Below, piece by piece: positions 16,829 through 24,923 of a stretch of DNA of 64,000 nt. The position numbers were made by a program, and so were the translations under genes. Every line of letters starts with the position of its first letter. Positions within the stretch are counted from its first letter, which is position 1. The notes beneath the pieces are model-generated. The model did no database searches, was not told the origin of the DNA, and saw nothing but the letters and a program-made list of their open reading frames with translations. The DNA comes from Alicyclobacillus mali (GTDB taxonomy: Bacteria; Bacillota; Bacilli; Alicyclobacillales; Alicyclobacillaceae): NCBI RefSeq assembly GCF_017329565.1, contig NZ_JAFMTT010000010.1. One strand, 5' to 3'.

Positions 16829-17823
16829 TCGCGAAGCAAACAGTGATGCGCCTAGGTGTTGCGGTTGCACTCCTGCACATGGTGTCGCTCGCGATGCTCG
16901 CAATCGGTACTCGGCACCACCCAGCTCTATTGGGGCTCGGCGCTGTGGCGTATACCTTGGGGATGCGTCATGCGTTTGATGCGGATCACATTGCCGCCAT
17001 CGACAACACCGTTCGCAAGCTGCGCCAAGAAGGCGTGGATGCGACTGGCGTAGGCTTTTTCTTTTCGATGGGGCATTCTACTGTCGTTTGTCTGATGGCG
17101 ATCGCGACCGCGTTCGCAGTTCGTGCGGCGGAGCGGAGTCTGCCTACCCTCGAGAACATCGGCGGCTACGTAGGAACCGTGGTGTCCGCAGCATTTTTGT
17201 TCATCATTGGGCTCGTGAACTTGAATATTCTAGTGCAACTCATGCGGCATTGGCGTCAGCACCGAGTCAGCAGTCCATCAAATGCAGATGTGGAACATCT
17301 TCTGCATTCGAGAGGGTTAATTTACCGGATGACGGGACGTTTCTTTCGATTCGTGCGGCGGAGTTCCGATATCTATCCCATCGGCTTCCTGTTTGGGTTG
17401 GGTTTCGACACTGCGAGCGAGATTGCCTTACTCGCCATTTCTGCGGGAGCGGCCAAATCGGCCCTCCCTGTAGTAGGAATTCTGTCCTTGCCTCTGCTTT
17501 TCGCAAGTGGCATGAGCTTGTTTGACACTGCTGACGGAGTATGGATGTGCAGAGCGTATGGAGCGGCGTTCGCATCTCCTGCGCGTCGTCTGTCCTACAA
17601 TGTCCTTACAACGGGACTGTCCGTCCTCGTGGCGCTGTCTATTGGTGCGTTGGAGGCCGTACAGGTGTTGACACAGTCTATCGGATGGACTCGCGGTTTT
17701 TGGGGATGGTTGCAGAACATTGACCTCGGTCCAATTGGAATTGCGATTGTGGCGGTTTTTGCGCTTGTCTTCGCGACGAGCTATGTGCTTTGGGGGCGTA
17801 TTCCGCCTCACCAAGAGACATGA
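16825..17823 (+). CDS. NiCoT-family nickel/cobalt transporter
   Basis: A 332-residue membrane protein with about eight hydrophobic segments. The signature RHAFDADHIAAIDN (about residues 48-61) and the second motif LGFDTASEIALL are the metal-coordinating helices of the NixA/HoxN family. It starts with GTG overlapping the aldolase stop (GTGA), so it belongs to the same transcript. Its natural role is to import Ni2+ for insertion by the LarC pair. No urease or hydrogenase gene is in the window, which strengthens the link to the pincer cofactor. Confidence 0.92.
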   Translation: MIAKQTVMRLGVAVALLHMVSLAMLAIGTRHHPALLGLGAVAYTLGMRHAFDADHIAAIDNTVRKLRQEGVDATGVGFFFSMGHSTVVCLMAIATAFAVRAAERSLPTLENIGGYVGTVVSAAFLFIIGLVNLNILVQLMRHWRQHRVSSPSNADVEHLLHSRGLIYRMTGRFFRFVRRSSDIYPIGFLFGLGFDTASEIALLAISAGAAKSALPVVGILSLPLLFASGMSLFDTADGVWMCRAYGAAFASPARRLSYNVLTTGLSVLVALSIGALEAVQVLTQSIGWTRGFWGWLQNIDLGPIGIAIVAVFALVFATSYVLWGRIPPHQET

Positions 17824-18191
17824 ACGAACTTGAATCAGGTGATCCATTCCTTTGTTTCCTGTAAATTTGGCTATCCAGCATGGATCATGGCATCATACGC
17901 ATGTATAAAGGTGTTCATGATGTGGGATTCGCTGAGTTCGGTCCCAAGGCCATTTTCACCGATCTTACGGCGGAGAGCCCCAGATATCTGGGGCTCTCCG
18001 TGTCTCTTCGTAAGAAGTGGTCTAGATACAATTATAAAAATTTATCTATAATACCTTAAAAGATTAAAAGTTAATTTTATTTCATAAAAATATATAAATC
18101 GAAGGGTTATGCCGGATAGATCACGGAAGCTCGTTCAAGAATGCGTCATAGTGACATCACAAAGTCGATGACCTGGACAAAGAGGTGTCAC
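17824..18191. other. Gene-free stretch ending the lar operon
   Basis: About 370 bases without a credible gene. It contains a perfect 30-base palindrome (separate entry) and then a markedly AT-rich tract (about 18021-18110) that could hold promoter elements for the secreted-protein gene downstream, though no confident -35/-10 pair was picked. The switch in base composition occurs here. Confidence 0.6.
17971..18000. terminator. Perfect palindrome, probable terminator of the lar-type operon
   Basis: Fifteen bases (CGGAGAGCCCCAGAT) are followed at once by their exact reverse complement, giving a hairpin of about 13 pairs with a minimal loop. It lies 148 bases after the NiCoT gene. The following bases are only moderately T-rich (TGTCTCTTCG), so it could be a weak intrinsic terminator, a processing site or a binding palindrome. 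Confidence 0.55.
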
Positions 18192-19523
18192 ATGAAACCT
18201 GAAAACTTCAAAATGGCGTTGGCAGCAACGCTGGCTGCTTTAACGACTGCTACGGCGTCACCGTCGTTCGCTCACGCAACTGCCCAACATGACGGCCATG
18301 CTGTCGTCTTGGGCGAACGAAAGTTTCCTTATCCATACAAGGCGATGTTGGCTATCTCGTCAGACGCAGATAGCGAAACGTTACGCAAGTTCAATCTGGT
18401 TCATGAATTCATCAACACAAACATCAACACGCCTCTCGGCAAAGGTCTAGGCTTGGATTTTTCGGATTCCTTTTTCATGTATAACGGCACGAATATGCCT
18501 GGTTACGTTGATATTGGACAGAAGCCTATGACAGATGAAATGTCTTGGTATCGCGGTGTCTCTGATCAATGGTTCGACGCCGCTGCAATTAATCACTACA
18601 TTCACGTTGGTTGGATCGATACCATGCACACCTTTGGCGATTTTTCCATGGTTGACACTCATGAAACAAAATTCTCAAGGGCATTGGCGCGTCGGGCCAT
18701 AGCACAGCTAAACGCATGTGGAGATCATTTGATGGTGTGGACGGATCACGGAAACCAGTCCAATGTAGATAACTTTGGCGATTACGGTAATGGATCGTTC
18801 TATTCATATCAACAAGGCGCAAATCCATGGTCGCCATACTATCACACGGATCTGGCGGTTCCCTATGGAATTCATTTTGTCTGGCCAGATACACATAGCG
18901 ATCAGTTTGGGATGAGTTCGATGATTTACCCACTACAACTGCCGGATGGGCGGCGGGTGTGGGGATTTTGGCGATACACGAGCGCGGGACAGTCCCCCTC
19001 AGGTGCTCAGGAGTGGAATTGGACACCTTATCACTTAGATGAACAATTATCACAGGCACATTTGGACGCTCTCGTTCGCAATCAAGACTATTCGATTATC
19101 GCACAGCACCTCTGCGGAACTACGTATCCTGGAGTACTCCCTAGAAGTGCCGTAGATGCATTGGAACGACTCGCGCAATACTATCGAGAAGGAAAAATTT
19201 TGGTTACCAGAACGAGTAGATTGCTTGTTTATAACGTGTCACAACAGTATGTATCATACAGCGTGACCTATTCAGGTGGACAGGCTATCGTGCACGTCTG
19301 GTCAATTCGTGATCCCGTCTTAGGTACGCATGTTCCCACGATCGATGAGATTCGCGGCTTGACGTTCTACACGACAGATCCTCAGCGAACCGTGATCGAG
19401 ATCGGAGACGTACCGGTTCCGGAAAATCTTATACAAGACAACCCGACTGATGGCTATGCGCCCAGTGTGGAGATCGAATGGTGGCCGGCAGACACCAACA
19501 ATTATGCTGTTTCATCACCATAA
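18192..19523 (+). CDS. Secreted protein of unknown function
   Basis: A 443-residue protein beginning with a typical Sec signal peptide: a charged MKPENFK, a hydrophobic Ala/Leu/Thr stretch and a likely cleavage after SFAHA. The mature part begins with the segment AMLAISSDADSE, which recalls the first motif of polysaccharide deacetylase-like folds, and has a WTDHGNQSN segment that could supply metal-binding histidines, but I do not recognise the family with certainty. It is rich in Tyr, Trp, Asp and His. ATG 18192 has AGAGGTG just upstream; an in-frame ATG at 18141 would add a non-signal extension. Composition is AT-richer than the flanking regions. It converges on the Crp/Fnr gene. Confidence 0.6.
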   Translation: MKPENFKMALAATLAALTTATASPSFAHATAQHDGHAVVLGERKFPYPYKAMLAISSDADSETLRKFNLVHEFINTNINTPLGKGLGLDFSDSFFMYNGTNMPGYVDIGQKPMTDEMSWYRGVSDQWFDAAAINHYIHVGWIDTMHTFGDFSMVDTHETKFSRALARRAIAQLNACGDHLMVWTDHGNQSNVDNFGDYGNGSFYSYQQGANPWSPYYHTDLAVPYGIHFVWPDTHSDQFGMSSMIYPLQLPDGRRVWGFWRYTSAGQSPSGAQEWNWTPYHLDEQLSQAHLDALVRNQDYSIIAQHLCGTTYPGVLPRSAVDALERLAQYYREGKILVTRTSRLLVYNVSQQYVSYSVTYSGGQAIVHVWSIRDPVLGTHVPTIDEIRGLTFYTTDPQRTVIEIGDVPVPENLIQDNPTDGYAPSVEIEWWPADTNNYAVSSP

Positions 19524-19531
19524 TTCTACAT

Positions 19532-20272
19532 TTAAAAGGATTGTTGGGATTGTGTCGTGTCACGGTAGATTGGGTGCCACTTACGGTCGAACTCAGAACT
19601 GTATGCGTTGTCCGCGAGCTTGGTTAGGTGCGGAATATTGAGCAATGAAATCTGATTGCGTCTCACACGGATGAGCCCCATCTGCTCTAATTCCTGAAGT
19701 GCTCGGGATACCGATTCTCGATGGATCCCGAGTGCTTCAGCGATCTCCTGTTGGGTCACATTGAGACCGCGAGCCTCAGGGTCGGAGGACGATGCGTTAC
19801 TATGTAAATCCACCAGATAGTTTGCGATTCTCTCAGTAGAACTGCAAAAGGCAAGGTACCGAATCTTGCGGTCAGCTTGCGTCAGGCGCTCTACCACAAC
19901 GGCGAACAAGCAGTGCCACAGCTTCGGATACACATATAGCAATTCAAGTAAGATGTTAGTTTGCACAACCCATAGCACGGCGTCAGAGGCAGCCATCACG
20001 CTGGCCGTCCGCTTCATTTCTTGATAGATTGCCTCTGCTTCTCCAATACACTGCCCTGGATACTGGAAACCCAAGGTCAAAATCCGGTGATCTTTCTGTG
20101 TGAATATTCTAAGTGTTCCGCTTTTAACGACGTACATCTCGTGTCGATCTTCTCCCTCGTAATAAAGGACCCTACCCCGATGAAGATATTTACAAGGGCA
20201 CCGGTTTAAGCGATCTCGGTCTCGATCGCTGAGTGGAATGCTGCGAAAAAGCGGCGTGTCAGCCAAGTGCAT
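19532..20272 (-). CDS. Crp/Fnr-family transcriptional regulator
   Basis: A 246-residue regulator with an N-terminal cyclic-nucleotide-binding beta-roll (RVLYYEGEDRHEMYVVKSG..., about 35-110) and a C-terminal Crp-type winged helix in which TQQEIAEALGIHRESVSRAL is the recognition element (about 180-200). A CPC pair near residue 19 is visible, but the four-cysteine arrangement of a [4Fe-4S] Fnr is not. The ATG at 20272 is preceded by GGAGGAAGG; a longer start would disrupt this spacing. It is divergent from a polysaccharide deacetylase gene and may regulate it and itself. Confidence 0.88.
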   Translation of the reverse strand: MHLADTPLFRSIPLSDRDRDRLNRCPCKYLHRGRVLYYEGEDRHEMYVVKSGTLRIFTQKDHRILTLGFQYPGQCIGEAEAIYQEMKRTASVMAASDAVLWVVQTNILLELLYVYPKLWHCLFAVVVERLTQADRKIRYLAFCSSTERIANYLVDLHSNASSSDPEARGLNVTQQEIAEALGIHRESVSRALQELEQMGLIRVRRNQISLLNIPHLTKLADNAYSSEFDRKWHPIYRDTTQSQQSF

Positions 20273-20361
20273 GATGATCCTTCCTCCGTGAACCACAATC
20301 GGAGTGATATGACAAGACCTACTCTTCATTTTAGGTAATTCATTCCGGTTGTCAAAGTAAT

Positions 20362-20377
20362 TTGTGACGGATCACTT
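20362..20377. promoter_or_regulatory. Possible Crp/Fnr-type operator
   Basis: TTGTGACGGATCACTT contains the inverted repeat GTGA-N4-TCAC between the divergent regulator and deacetylase genes. The half-sites resemble the Crp/Fnr core TGTGA/TCACA, although the spacer is 4 rather than the usual 6. Autoregulation is inferred only from location. Confidence 0.35.
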
Positions 20378-20489
20378 GGGGTGTTCTATATTATGGAACT
20401 TGATGTTGGATCGATCACAGAAAAGAAGGGCGCTCGCTTGTATCTTCATCGCAGAGTGATTTACTTGGAATACAGAAGGGAGTCGGAGG

Positions 20490-21356
20490 ATGAAGGTCAA
20501 GGGGCGGCTGATACTGGCACTTGCTTTGGCTTTCATGGCGAGCTTTGGGTGTGGAAAAGGTGTCAAGGTGCTTGCACAAGAATCGAATCAAGATCAGCCG
20601 GTCGACAAGGTCTGGCCTGAGGATCCTAGAAATTTCGAAGTAACGGAGCAAAAGATAGCGCGTTTGGACATAAGTGTTCCTATCCTTGAGTATCATGCTG
20701 CCAATGATGTTCCTGGAGACGAAGCCACACTGCGTAAGGGTCAGCTACAGCAGGAATTTTACTGGTTGAAGACGCATGGCTTTCATACGATTAACTTCGG
20801 ACAATTGTATGCTGCGTGGTATTATGGCTATAAACTTCCTCGACGTCCGATATTAATAACTTTTGACGATGGATATGAGAGCTTTTATACAGACGTCTTT
20901 CCGCTTCTTCAAAAATTTCGTTTTCAAGCTACTTGCTTCATTATCGCAGGCTATGTTCATACGTGGATAGATACCAAGGTGGAATTTCCGACCATGACCC
21001 AGGCTCAATTAGAGCAATTGCAAGCGAGTGGGTTGGTGGATATCGAAGGACATAGCTATTCGCATCCAAATCTGACCTATGTACCTTCGTCTAGACTGGA
21101 GCAAGAAATAAAAGGATCGTCGGAGATTCTGTCGAAGATTGTGAAGCACCCTATATGGGTGTTCTGTTATCCATACGGAGCTTATAATTCAACCATCATT
21201 CATACAGTGGAGACGAGCGGCTATGCTCTGGCCACGACGCAAAACGAAGGCTATGCAAATCTTGCGCAAGGTCCGTACACCCTGGACCGTATTCCTATCC
21301 TTCGAGACACATCATTTCAGGAATTTCAAGAGATTTTAGCGCCGTCTTTGCAATAA
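20490..21356 (+). CDS. Secreted polysaccharide deacetylase (NodB domain)
   Basis: A 288-residue protein with a signal sequence (MKVKGRLILALALAFMASFG) ending at a Cys, so possibly a lipoprotein although Phe at -2 is unusual for a lipobox. The NodB domain spans about 90-285: motif 1 ITFDDGYES (base and metal Asp), motif 2 HSYSHPNL (metal-binding H-x3-H), and FCYPYGAYN further on. Such enzymes remove acetyl groups from peptidoglycan or exopolysaccharide outside the membrane. It is read divergently from the Crp/Fnr gene and ends in an intrinsic terminator. Confidence 0.9.
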   Translation: MKVKGRLILALALAFMASFGCGKGVKVLAQESNQDQPVDKVWPEDPRNFEVTEQKIARLDISVPILEYHAANDVPGDEATLRKGQLQQEFYWLKTHGFHTINFGQLYAAWYYGYKLPRRPILITFDDGYESFYTDVFPLLQKFRFQATCFIIAGYVHTWIDTKVEFPTMTQAQLEQLQASGLVDIEGHSYSHPNLTYVPSSRLEQEIKGSSEILSKIVKHPIWVFCYPYGAYNSTIIHTVETSGYALATTQNEGYANLAQGPYTLDRIPILRDTSFQEFQEILAPSLQ

Positions 21357-21374
21357 TGACGGCAGGTCATTTTT
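21355..21374 (+). terminator. Intrinsic terminator after the deacetylase gene
   Basis: AATGAC and GTCATT form a 6-pair stem with a GGCAG loop followed by TTTT, overlapping the stop codon of the deacetylase. Confidence 0.6.
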
Positions 21375-21390
21375 CCGGAGCGGCTTTGCG

Positions 21391-21966
21391 ATGAGAGAGG
21401 AGGCATTTTTGTTGGTGTGGATTGATCATGCTGCGCATGGGGCTCAGACGCCTTCTGCGGAAGTAAGGTATTGGTACCGTGAAGGTTCCATCGCTTTTTC
21501 TGAACATCGCTATCTCGCGGCTATCGACGACGAAAACAGGGCCATTTCTGAAAATCCAGCCTTTGAGCCGGCTTACACAGTGAAAGGAATAGCTCTGGCG
21601 TATGCATATAATGACAGTTACAATGCAGCAATGCTAATTTTGCGCCAAGCCATTACGATGGATCCCTATGATGGATATGGATGGTTCAACATTGGCCTAT
21701 GCAATGAACGCTACGGCTTCTTCGGTCAAGGGATCGCTGCATACGAACATGCGATCCATCTTCGCCAACGCGCATGGTGGTTGCCGTGGGCTTATTATGG
21801 TATTGCCTGTATCTACGGACGTGAGGGTGATGCGGAATTAGCGGTGAACTATTTGAAGGTAGCCTTGAAATATGATCATAAAACTATCCTGAACGCCGCG
21901 AGAAGTGAGCAAGATTTTGCTCCTGTTCGCGATAGTCCACAGTTCAAGGACCTGATTAATTCGTAA
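21391..21966 (+). CDS. TPR-repeat protein
   Basis: A 191-residue soluble-looking protein with about four tetratricopeptide-like units (SIAFSEHRYLAAIDDENRAI, then segments around residues 65, 100 and 140). These form helical hairpins for protein contacts; no catalytic domain is visible. The start is uncertain: ATG 21391 lacks a good ribosome binding site, while TTG 21409 has GAGAGGAGG about 6 bases upstream. It follows the deacetylase terminator and belongs to the AT-richer island. The partner is unknown. Confidence 0.65.
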   Translation: MREEAFLLVWIDHAAHGAQTPSAEVRYWYREGSIAFSEHRYLAAIDDENRAISENPAFEPAYTVKGIALAYAYNDSYNAAMLILRQAITMDPYDGYGWFNIGLCNERYGFFGQGIAAYEHAIHLRQRAWWLPWAYYGIACIYGREGDAELAVNYLKVALKYDHKTILNAARSEQDFAPVRDSPQFKDLINS

Positions 21967-22052
21967 CGAGGACGTGTGAAGGATTTTCAAACACTTCAGA
22001 AAGCCTTTACATGTTCGCCGATTCGATCGAAAATAGACCTTAGTTCGCAGGC

Positions 22053-22079
22053 GTCGCTTGCGAAGCGACTCAGCGAGTC
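22053..22079. repeat. Nested inverted repeats upstream of the tetR gene
   Basis: GTCGCTT-GCG-AAGCGAC (22053-22069) is followed, with overlap, by GACTC-AGC-GAGTC (22067-22079). They cover the -35 to -10 spacer of the tetR promoter and could be a further operator or the end of the upstream transcript. Confidence 0.5.
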
Positions 22080-22086
22080 GTATAAT
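22058..22086 (+). promoter_or_regulatory. Promoter of the phenylacetate operon
   Basis: TTGCGA (22058-22063), a 17-base spacer and a perfect TATAAT (22081-22086), a sigma-A type promoter reading into the TetR gene and probably the whole paa cluster. Confidence 0.7.
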
Positions 22087-22096
22087 GACGTTAAGC

Positions 22097-22112
22097 AAGC
22101 AAGCGCTTGCTT
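22097..22112. promoter_or_regulatory. TetR-family operator palindrome
   Basis: AAGCAAGCGCTTGCTT is a perfect 16-base palindrome placed about 10 bases downstream of the TATAAT box, i.e. around the start of transcription. The location suggests autorepression by the TetR protein encoded 26 bases further on. A 15/16 copy lies at 36379-36394. Confidence 0.75.
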
Positions 22113-22138
22113 TGTAGTCTGCAGGAGGGGAGACGAGC

Positions 22139-22747
22139 ATGCCGAGGCCGAGTCAAAAAGATCAGATTCTCGCCGCGGCGAGGAGGCTGTTCAGCGACAA
22201 GGGGTATCATGGCACAACCATCCGCGAAATCGCGGTGGAGGCAGGGGTACTCTCGGGCAGCCTGTACGCACACATTGACTCAAAAGAAGACTTATTATTC
22301 GAAATCGCTGACGAAGGGGCGGAGGCGTTTCTGTTGGCCGCTCGCGCTGTCGAGTCCAAATGGCAGGATCCTGTGGATCGCTTGCGTGAGGGACTGCGGG
22401 CGCACATTCGCGTTGTCGCGGATAAACAGGAGTCGGCAAAGGTGTTCTTTCACGAGTGGCGCGCGCTCTCCGATGACAGGCGCAAGGTGATTCAGTCGAA
22501 GCGGGATCGCTACGAGGCGCACTGGCGCAAGTGGATTGAAGAGGGCATGGCGCAAGGGGACGTCCGGAGGGCAGATCCAAAATTTGTTCGTCTGTGCCTC
22601 CTTTCCGTTGCGAACTGGGTGTATCAGTGGTATCGGCCGGGAGGCGAATTCACGCCCGAGGATATCGCGGAACACTTCTGGGTGCTCTTGTTCAATGGGA
22701 TCGGAACGGGTCAGCCCGCCGCATGCGAATTGCTGGGCGAAGCATGA
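22139..22747 (+). CDS. TetR-family repressor of the phenylacetate operon
   Basis: A 202-residue regulator with an N-terminal TetR helix-turn-helix (ILAAARRLFSDKGYHGTTIREIA...GSLYAHIDSKEDLL, about 10-55) and a divergent C-terminal ligand-binding domain. The ATG has GGAGGGG 8 bases upstream. It is the first gene of the paa cluster, and the position equals that of PaaR/FadR-like repressors that release DNA on binding phenylacetyl-CoA or another acyl-CoA. The effector is inferred from context only. Confidence 0.85.
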   Translation: MPRPSQKDQILAAARRLFSDKGYHGTTIREIAVEAGVLSGSLYAHIDSKEDLLFEIADEGAEAFLLAARAVESKWQDPVDRLREGLRAHIRVVADKQESAKVFFHEWRALSDDRRKVIQSKRDRYEAHWRKWIEEGMAQGDVRRADPKFVRLCLLSVANWVYQWYRPGGEFTPEDIAEHFWVLLFNGIGTGQPAACELLGEA

Positions 22748-22791
22748 CGCGAGCGCGACAAGCCGCCATCTTGAAAGGGGAGGCGAATGAG

Positions 22792-23727
22792 ATGCCCGAG
22801 GCTCGAATGGAAGCGTTCATGGCGCGAATTCAGCGCGGAGAGAAGGTCGAGGCGCACGACTGGATGCCTGAGGACTACCGGCTCCTTTTGCTGCGGCTCA
22901 TTCACATGCACGCTGTGAGCGAGATCATGGGTGCGTATCCGGAGAAGGAGTGGGTTCCCAAGGCCCCGACATTGCGCCGCAAGATGTCGCTCATGGCGAA
23001 GGTTCAGGACGAGATCGGCCATGGGCAGTTGCTGCTGCGGGTGGCGGAGGACCTGGCGGCGCCGCTCGGGCGGAACCGGATCGAACTGATGGACGACGTG
23101 ATCACGGGCCGTATCAAGTTTCACAACGTGTTTCACATGGAGGCGCCGACGTGGGCGGACGCTGGCATCATCGGGTGGCTCGTGGATGGCGCGGCCATCA
23201 TCACGCAGACGGCGCTGCTCGACTGCTCGTACGCGCCCTACGCGAGGGTCTTGAAGCGCATCTGCGCGGAAGAGAGCTTCCATATGCAGCACGGAGAGTC
23301 CATCATCCTGTCGCTGGCGGAGGGCGAGTCGTGGCAGCGGGAGATGCTGCAGGATGCCCTCAACCGCTGGTGGGAGGCGATTATGTTCTTTTTCGGTCCG
23401 CCGATTGTGACGGACGCCGCTCGGCGGATGATGGAGTATCGCATCCGATCGCGCACGAACGAAGAACTCCGTCAAAAATTCCTGACGCGGTATGTGCCGA
23501 GGATTCGTTCGATTGGCCTCGACATCCCTGATTCAGCTATCCGGTTCGACGAAGATGCGGGGTTGTGGCGATACACAGAGCCCGACTGGGAGCGGTGGTC
23601 GCGCGTGGTTCGAGACAACACGGGGCCGAAGTCGCAGGAGCGCGTTGCGTTGCGCCGCATGGCTCATCAGGATCAGGCGTGGGTCCGCGAGGCGCTCGTG
23701 AGGGCGCGCACGGCGGCGGCAATCTAG
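22792..23727 (+). CDS. paaA: PaaA, catalytic subunit of phenylacetyl-CoA epoxidase
   Basis: A 311-residue di-iron monooxygenase subunit that epoxidises the ring of phenylacetyl-CoA. Ferritin-like helices carry the carboxylate/His motifs DEIGHGQ (about 73) and AEESFHMQHG (about 162). Size matches the E. coli protein (309). ATG 22792 is chosen because AAAGGGGAGG lies about 7 bases upstream and the family starts here; the open frame extends 66 codons further into the tetR gene. It is the first of the four contiguous paaABCD genes. Confidence 0.95.
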   Translation: MPEARMEAFMARIQRGEKVEAHDWMPEDYRLLLLRLIHMHAVSEIMGAYPEKEWVPKAPTLRRKMSLMAKVQDEIGHGQLLLRVAEDLAAPLGRNRIELMDDVITGRIKFHNVFHMEAPTWADAGIIGWLVDGAAIITQTALLDCSYAPYARVLKRICAEESFHMQHGESIILSLAEGESWQREMLQDALNRWWEAIMFFFGPPIVTDAARRMMEYRIRSRTNEELRQKFLTRYVPRIRSIGLDIPDSAIRFDEDAGLWRYTEPDWERWSRVVRDNTGPKSQERVALRRMAHQDQAWVREALVRARTAAAI

Positions 23728-23739
23728 GGAGTGAACGAC

Positions 23740-24117
23740 ATGGCGATGACCCAGGTGGAGAAAGACCTCGTACAGGAGCAGGCTGCGGACACATCCTACG
23801 ACGTCTACGAAATCTTTGTCCAGGCGTCCGATCTCGACCCGCACGTCCACGTCGGGAGCGTCCTCGCTCCGTCGCCCGAATGGGCGCTCCAGCTCGCGCG
23901 CGAGAATTTCCTGCGGCGCGCGGAAGCCGTCAACGTGTGGGCCGTGCGCCGCGAGGACGTCCACGCGACCCCGGCCGATCCCGACTGGTTCGCGCGCGAG
24001 TTTGACCGGAAGTATCGGGATGTGTCCGGCTACGCCGATAACGCGCGCCGGTGGAAGCGGTTCAAGGCGCAGGCGATGAACATCGACGACGTGATCGCAG
24101 ACGTGCGAAAGGAGTGA
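23740..24117 (+). CDS. paaB: PaaB, epoxidase subunit
   Basis: A 125-residue PaaB-family protein, a small non-catalytic subunit bridging the PaaAC dimers. The conserved segment YDVYEIFVQASDLDPHVHVGSV is followed by ALQLARENFLRR and a NVWAVRRED strand. ATG 23740 has TAGGGAGTG 7 bases upstream; GTG 23731 is the alternative. It is somewhat longer than E. coli PaaB because of its N-terminal extension and C-terminal helix. Confidence 0.92.
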   Translation: MAMTQVEKDLVQEQAADTSYDVYEIFVQASDLDPHVHVGSVLAPSPEWALQLARENFLRRAEAVNVWAVRREDVHATPADPDWFAREFDRKYRDVSGYADNARRWKRFKAQAMNIDDVIADVRKE

Positions 24118-24122
24118 GTTCG

Positions 24123-24911
24123 GTGGCGAGAGAGGGTGACATGCAAGCGCTTGACCCCATCATCGGGGAACTTGCTCTACAGCTCGGCGACGAGGAACTG
24201 TTCCTCGGCCACCGGGACTCCGAGTGGCTGGGCCTCGCGCCGGAAGTGGAAGAGGACGTGGCATTTGCCTCCATGGCGCAAGACGAGGTGCGTCATGCCG
24301 CGTTCTGGTACGAGTTGGCCGAGGCGGCCGGGTTCGGTCAGGCCGACGCTCTCGCGTTCGATCGCGCCGCAACGGAGAGGAGGCACGCGGCCCTCTGTGC
24401 GCGGCCAAACGGCGATTGGGCGCACACGGTGCTCCGCCACTACGTGTACGACGCGTGGGACGCCGTTCGGCTCGCGTCGCTGGCGGAGTCGGGGGACGCC
24501 CTGTGGGCACAAGGCGCCCGGCGCATGCTGCGCGAAGAGCACTACCATCATCTGCACATGGAGAAGTGGGTCGTCGATCTCGGCCGCGCAGGCGGCGAAG
24601 CGGCGGCAAGGCTTCGCGCCGCGTTTGAGGCGCTGCTCCCGGATCTGCCGGATCTTGCGGCCTTTGCGGTGGATCCACAGGCGCTTTTCGATCTCGGCAT
24701 CCTGTCGCGGCCCGTCGCGGAATTGCGCCGGGCGTTTGTGGCGCGCATGGCGCCGACGCTGACCAAGGCGGGGCTGCCGGTGCAGGACGTCGAGGACACA
24801 CTGGCCGCTCACCCTCGGGAAGGCCCCCGCCCGGTGGCTCATCACGAGGACGCGGCGGCACTCCTCGCGACGATGAACGGCGTGCGCAGCCTCGGCGCGG
24901 CCGTGTGGTGA
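24123..24911 (+). CDS. paaC: PaaC, structural subunit of phenylacetyl-CoA epoxidase
   Basis: A 262-residue ferritin-like subunit that pairs with PaaA but has no active di-iron site. Recognisable segments are GDEELFLGHRDSEWLGLAPEVEED, SMAQDEVRHA and LREEHYHHLHMEKW. The GTG start has GAAAGGAG 8 bases upstream; ATG 24141 is possible. It directly follows paaB and precedes paaD. Confidence 0.94.
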   Translation: MAREGDMQALDPIIGELALQLGDEELFLGHRDSEWLGLAPEVEEDVAFASMAQDEVRHAAFWYELAEAAGFGQADALAFDRAATERRHAALCARPNGDWAHTVLRHYVYDAWDAVRLASLAESGDALWAQGARRMLREEHYHHLHMEKWVVDLGRAGGEAAARLRAAFEALLPDLPDLAAFAVDPQALFDLGILSRPVAELRRAFVARMAPTLTKAGLPVQDVEDTLAAHPREGPRPVAHHEDAAALLATMNGVRSLGAAVW

Positions 24912-24923
24912 GGAGGGATTCGC

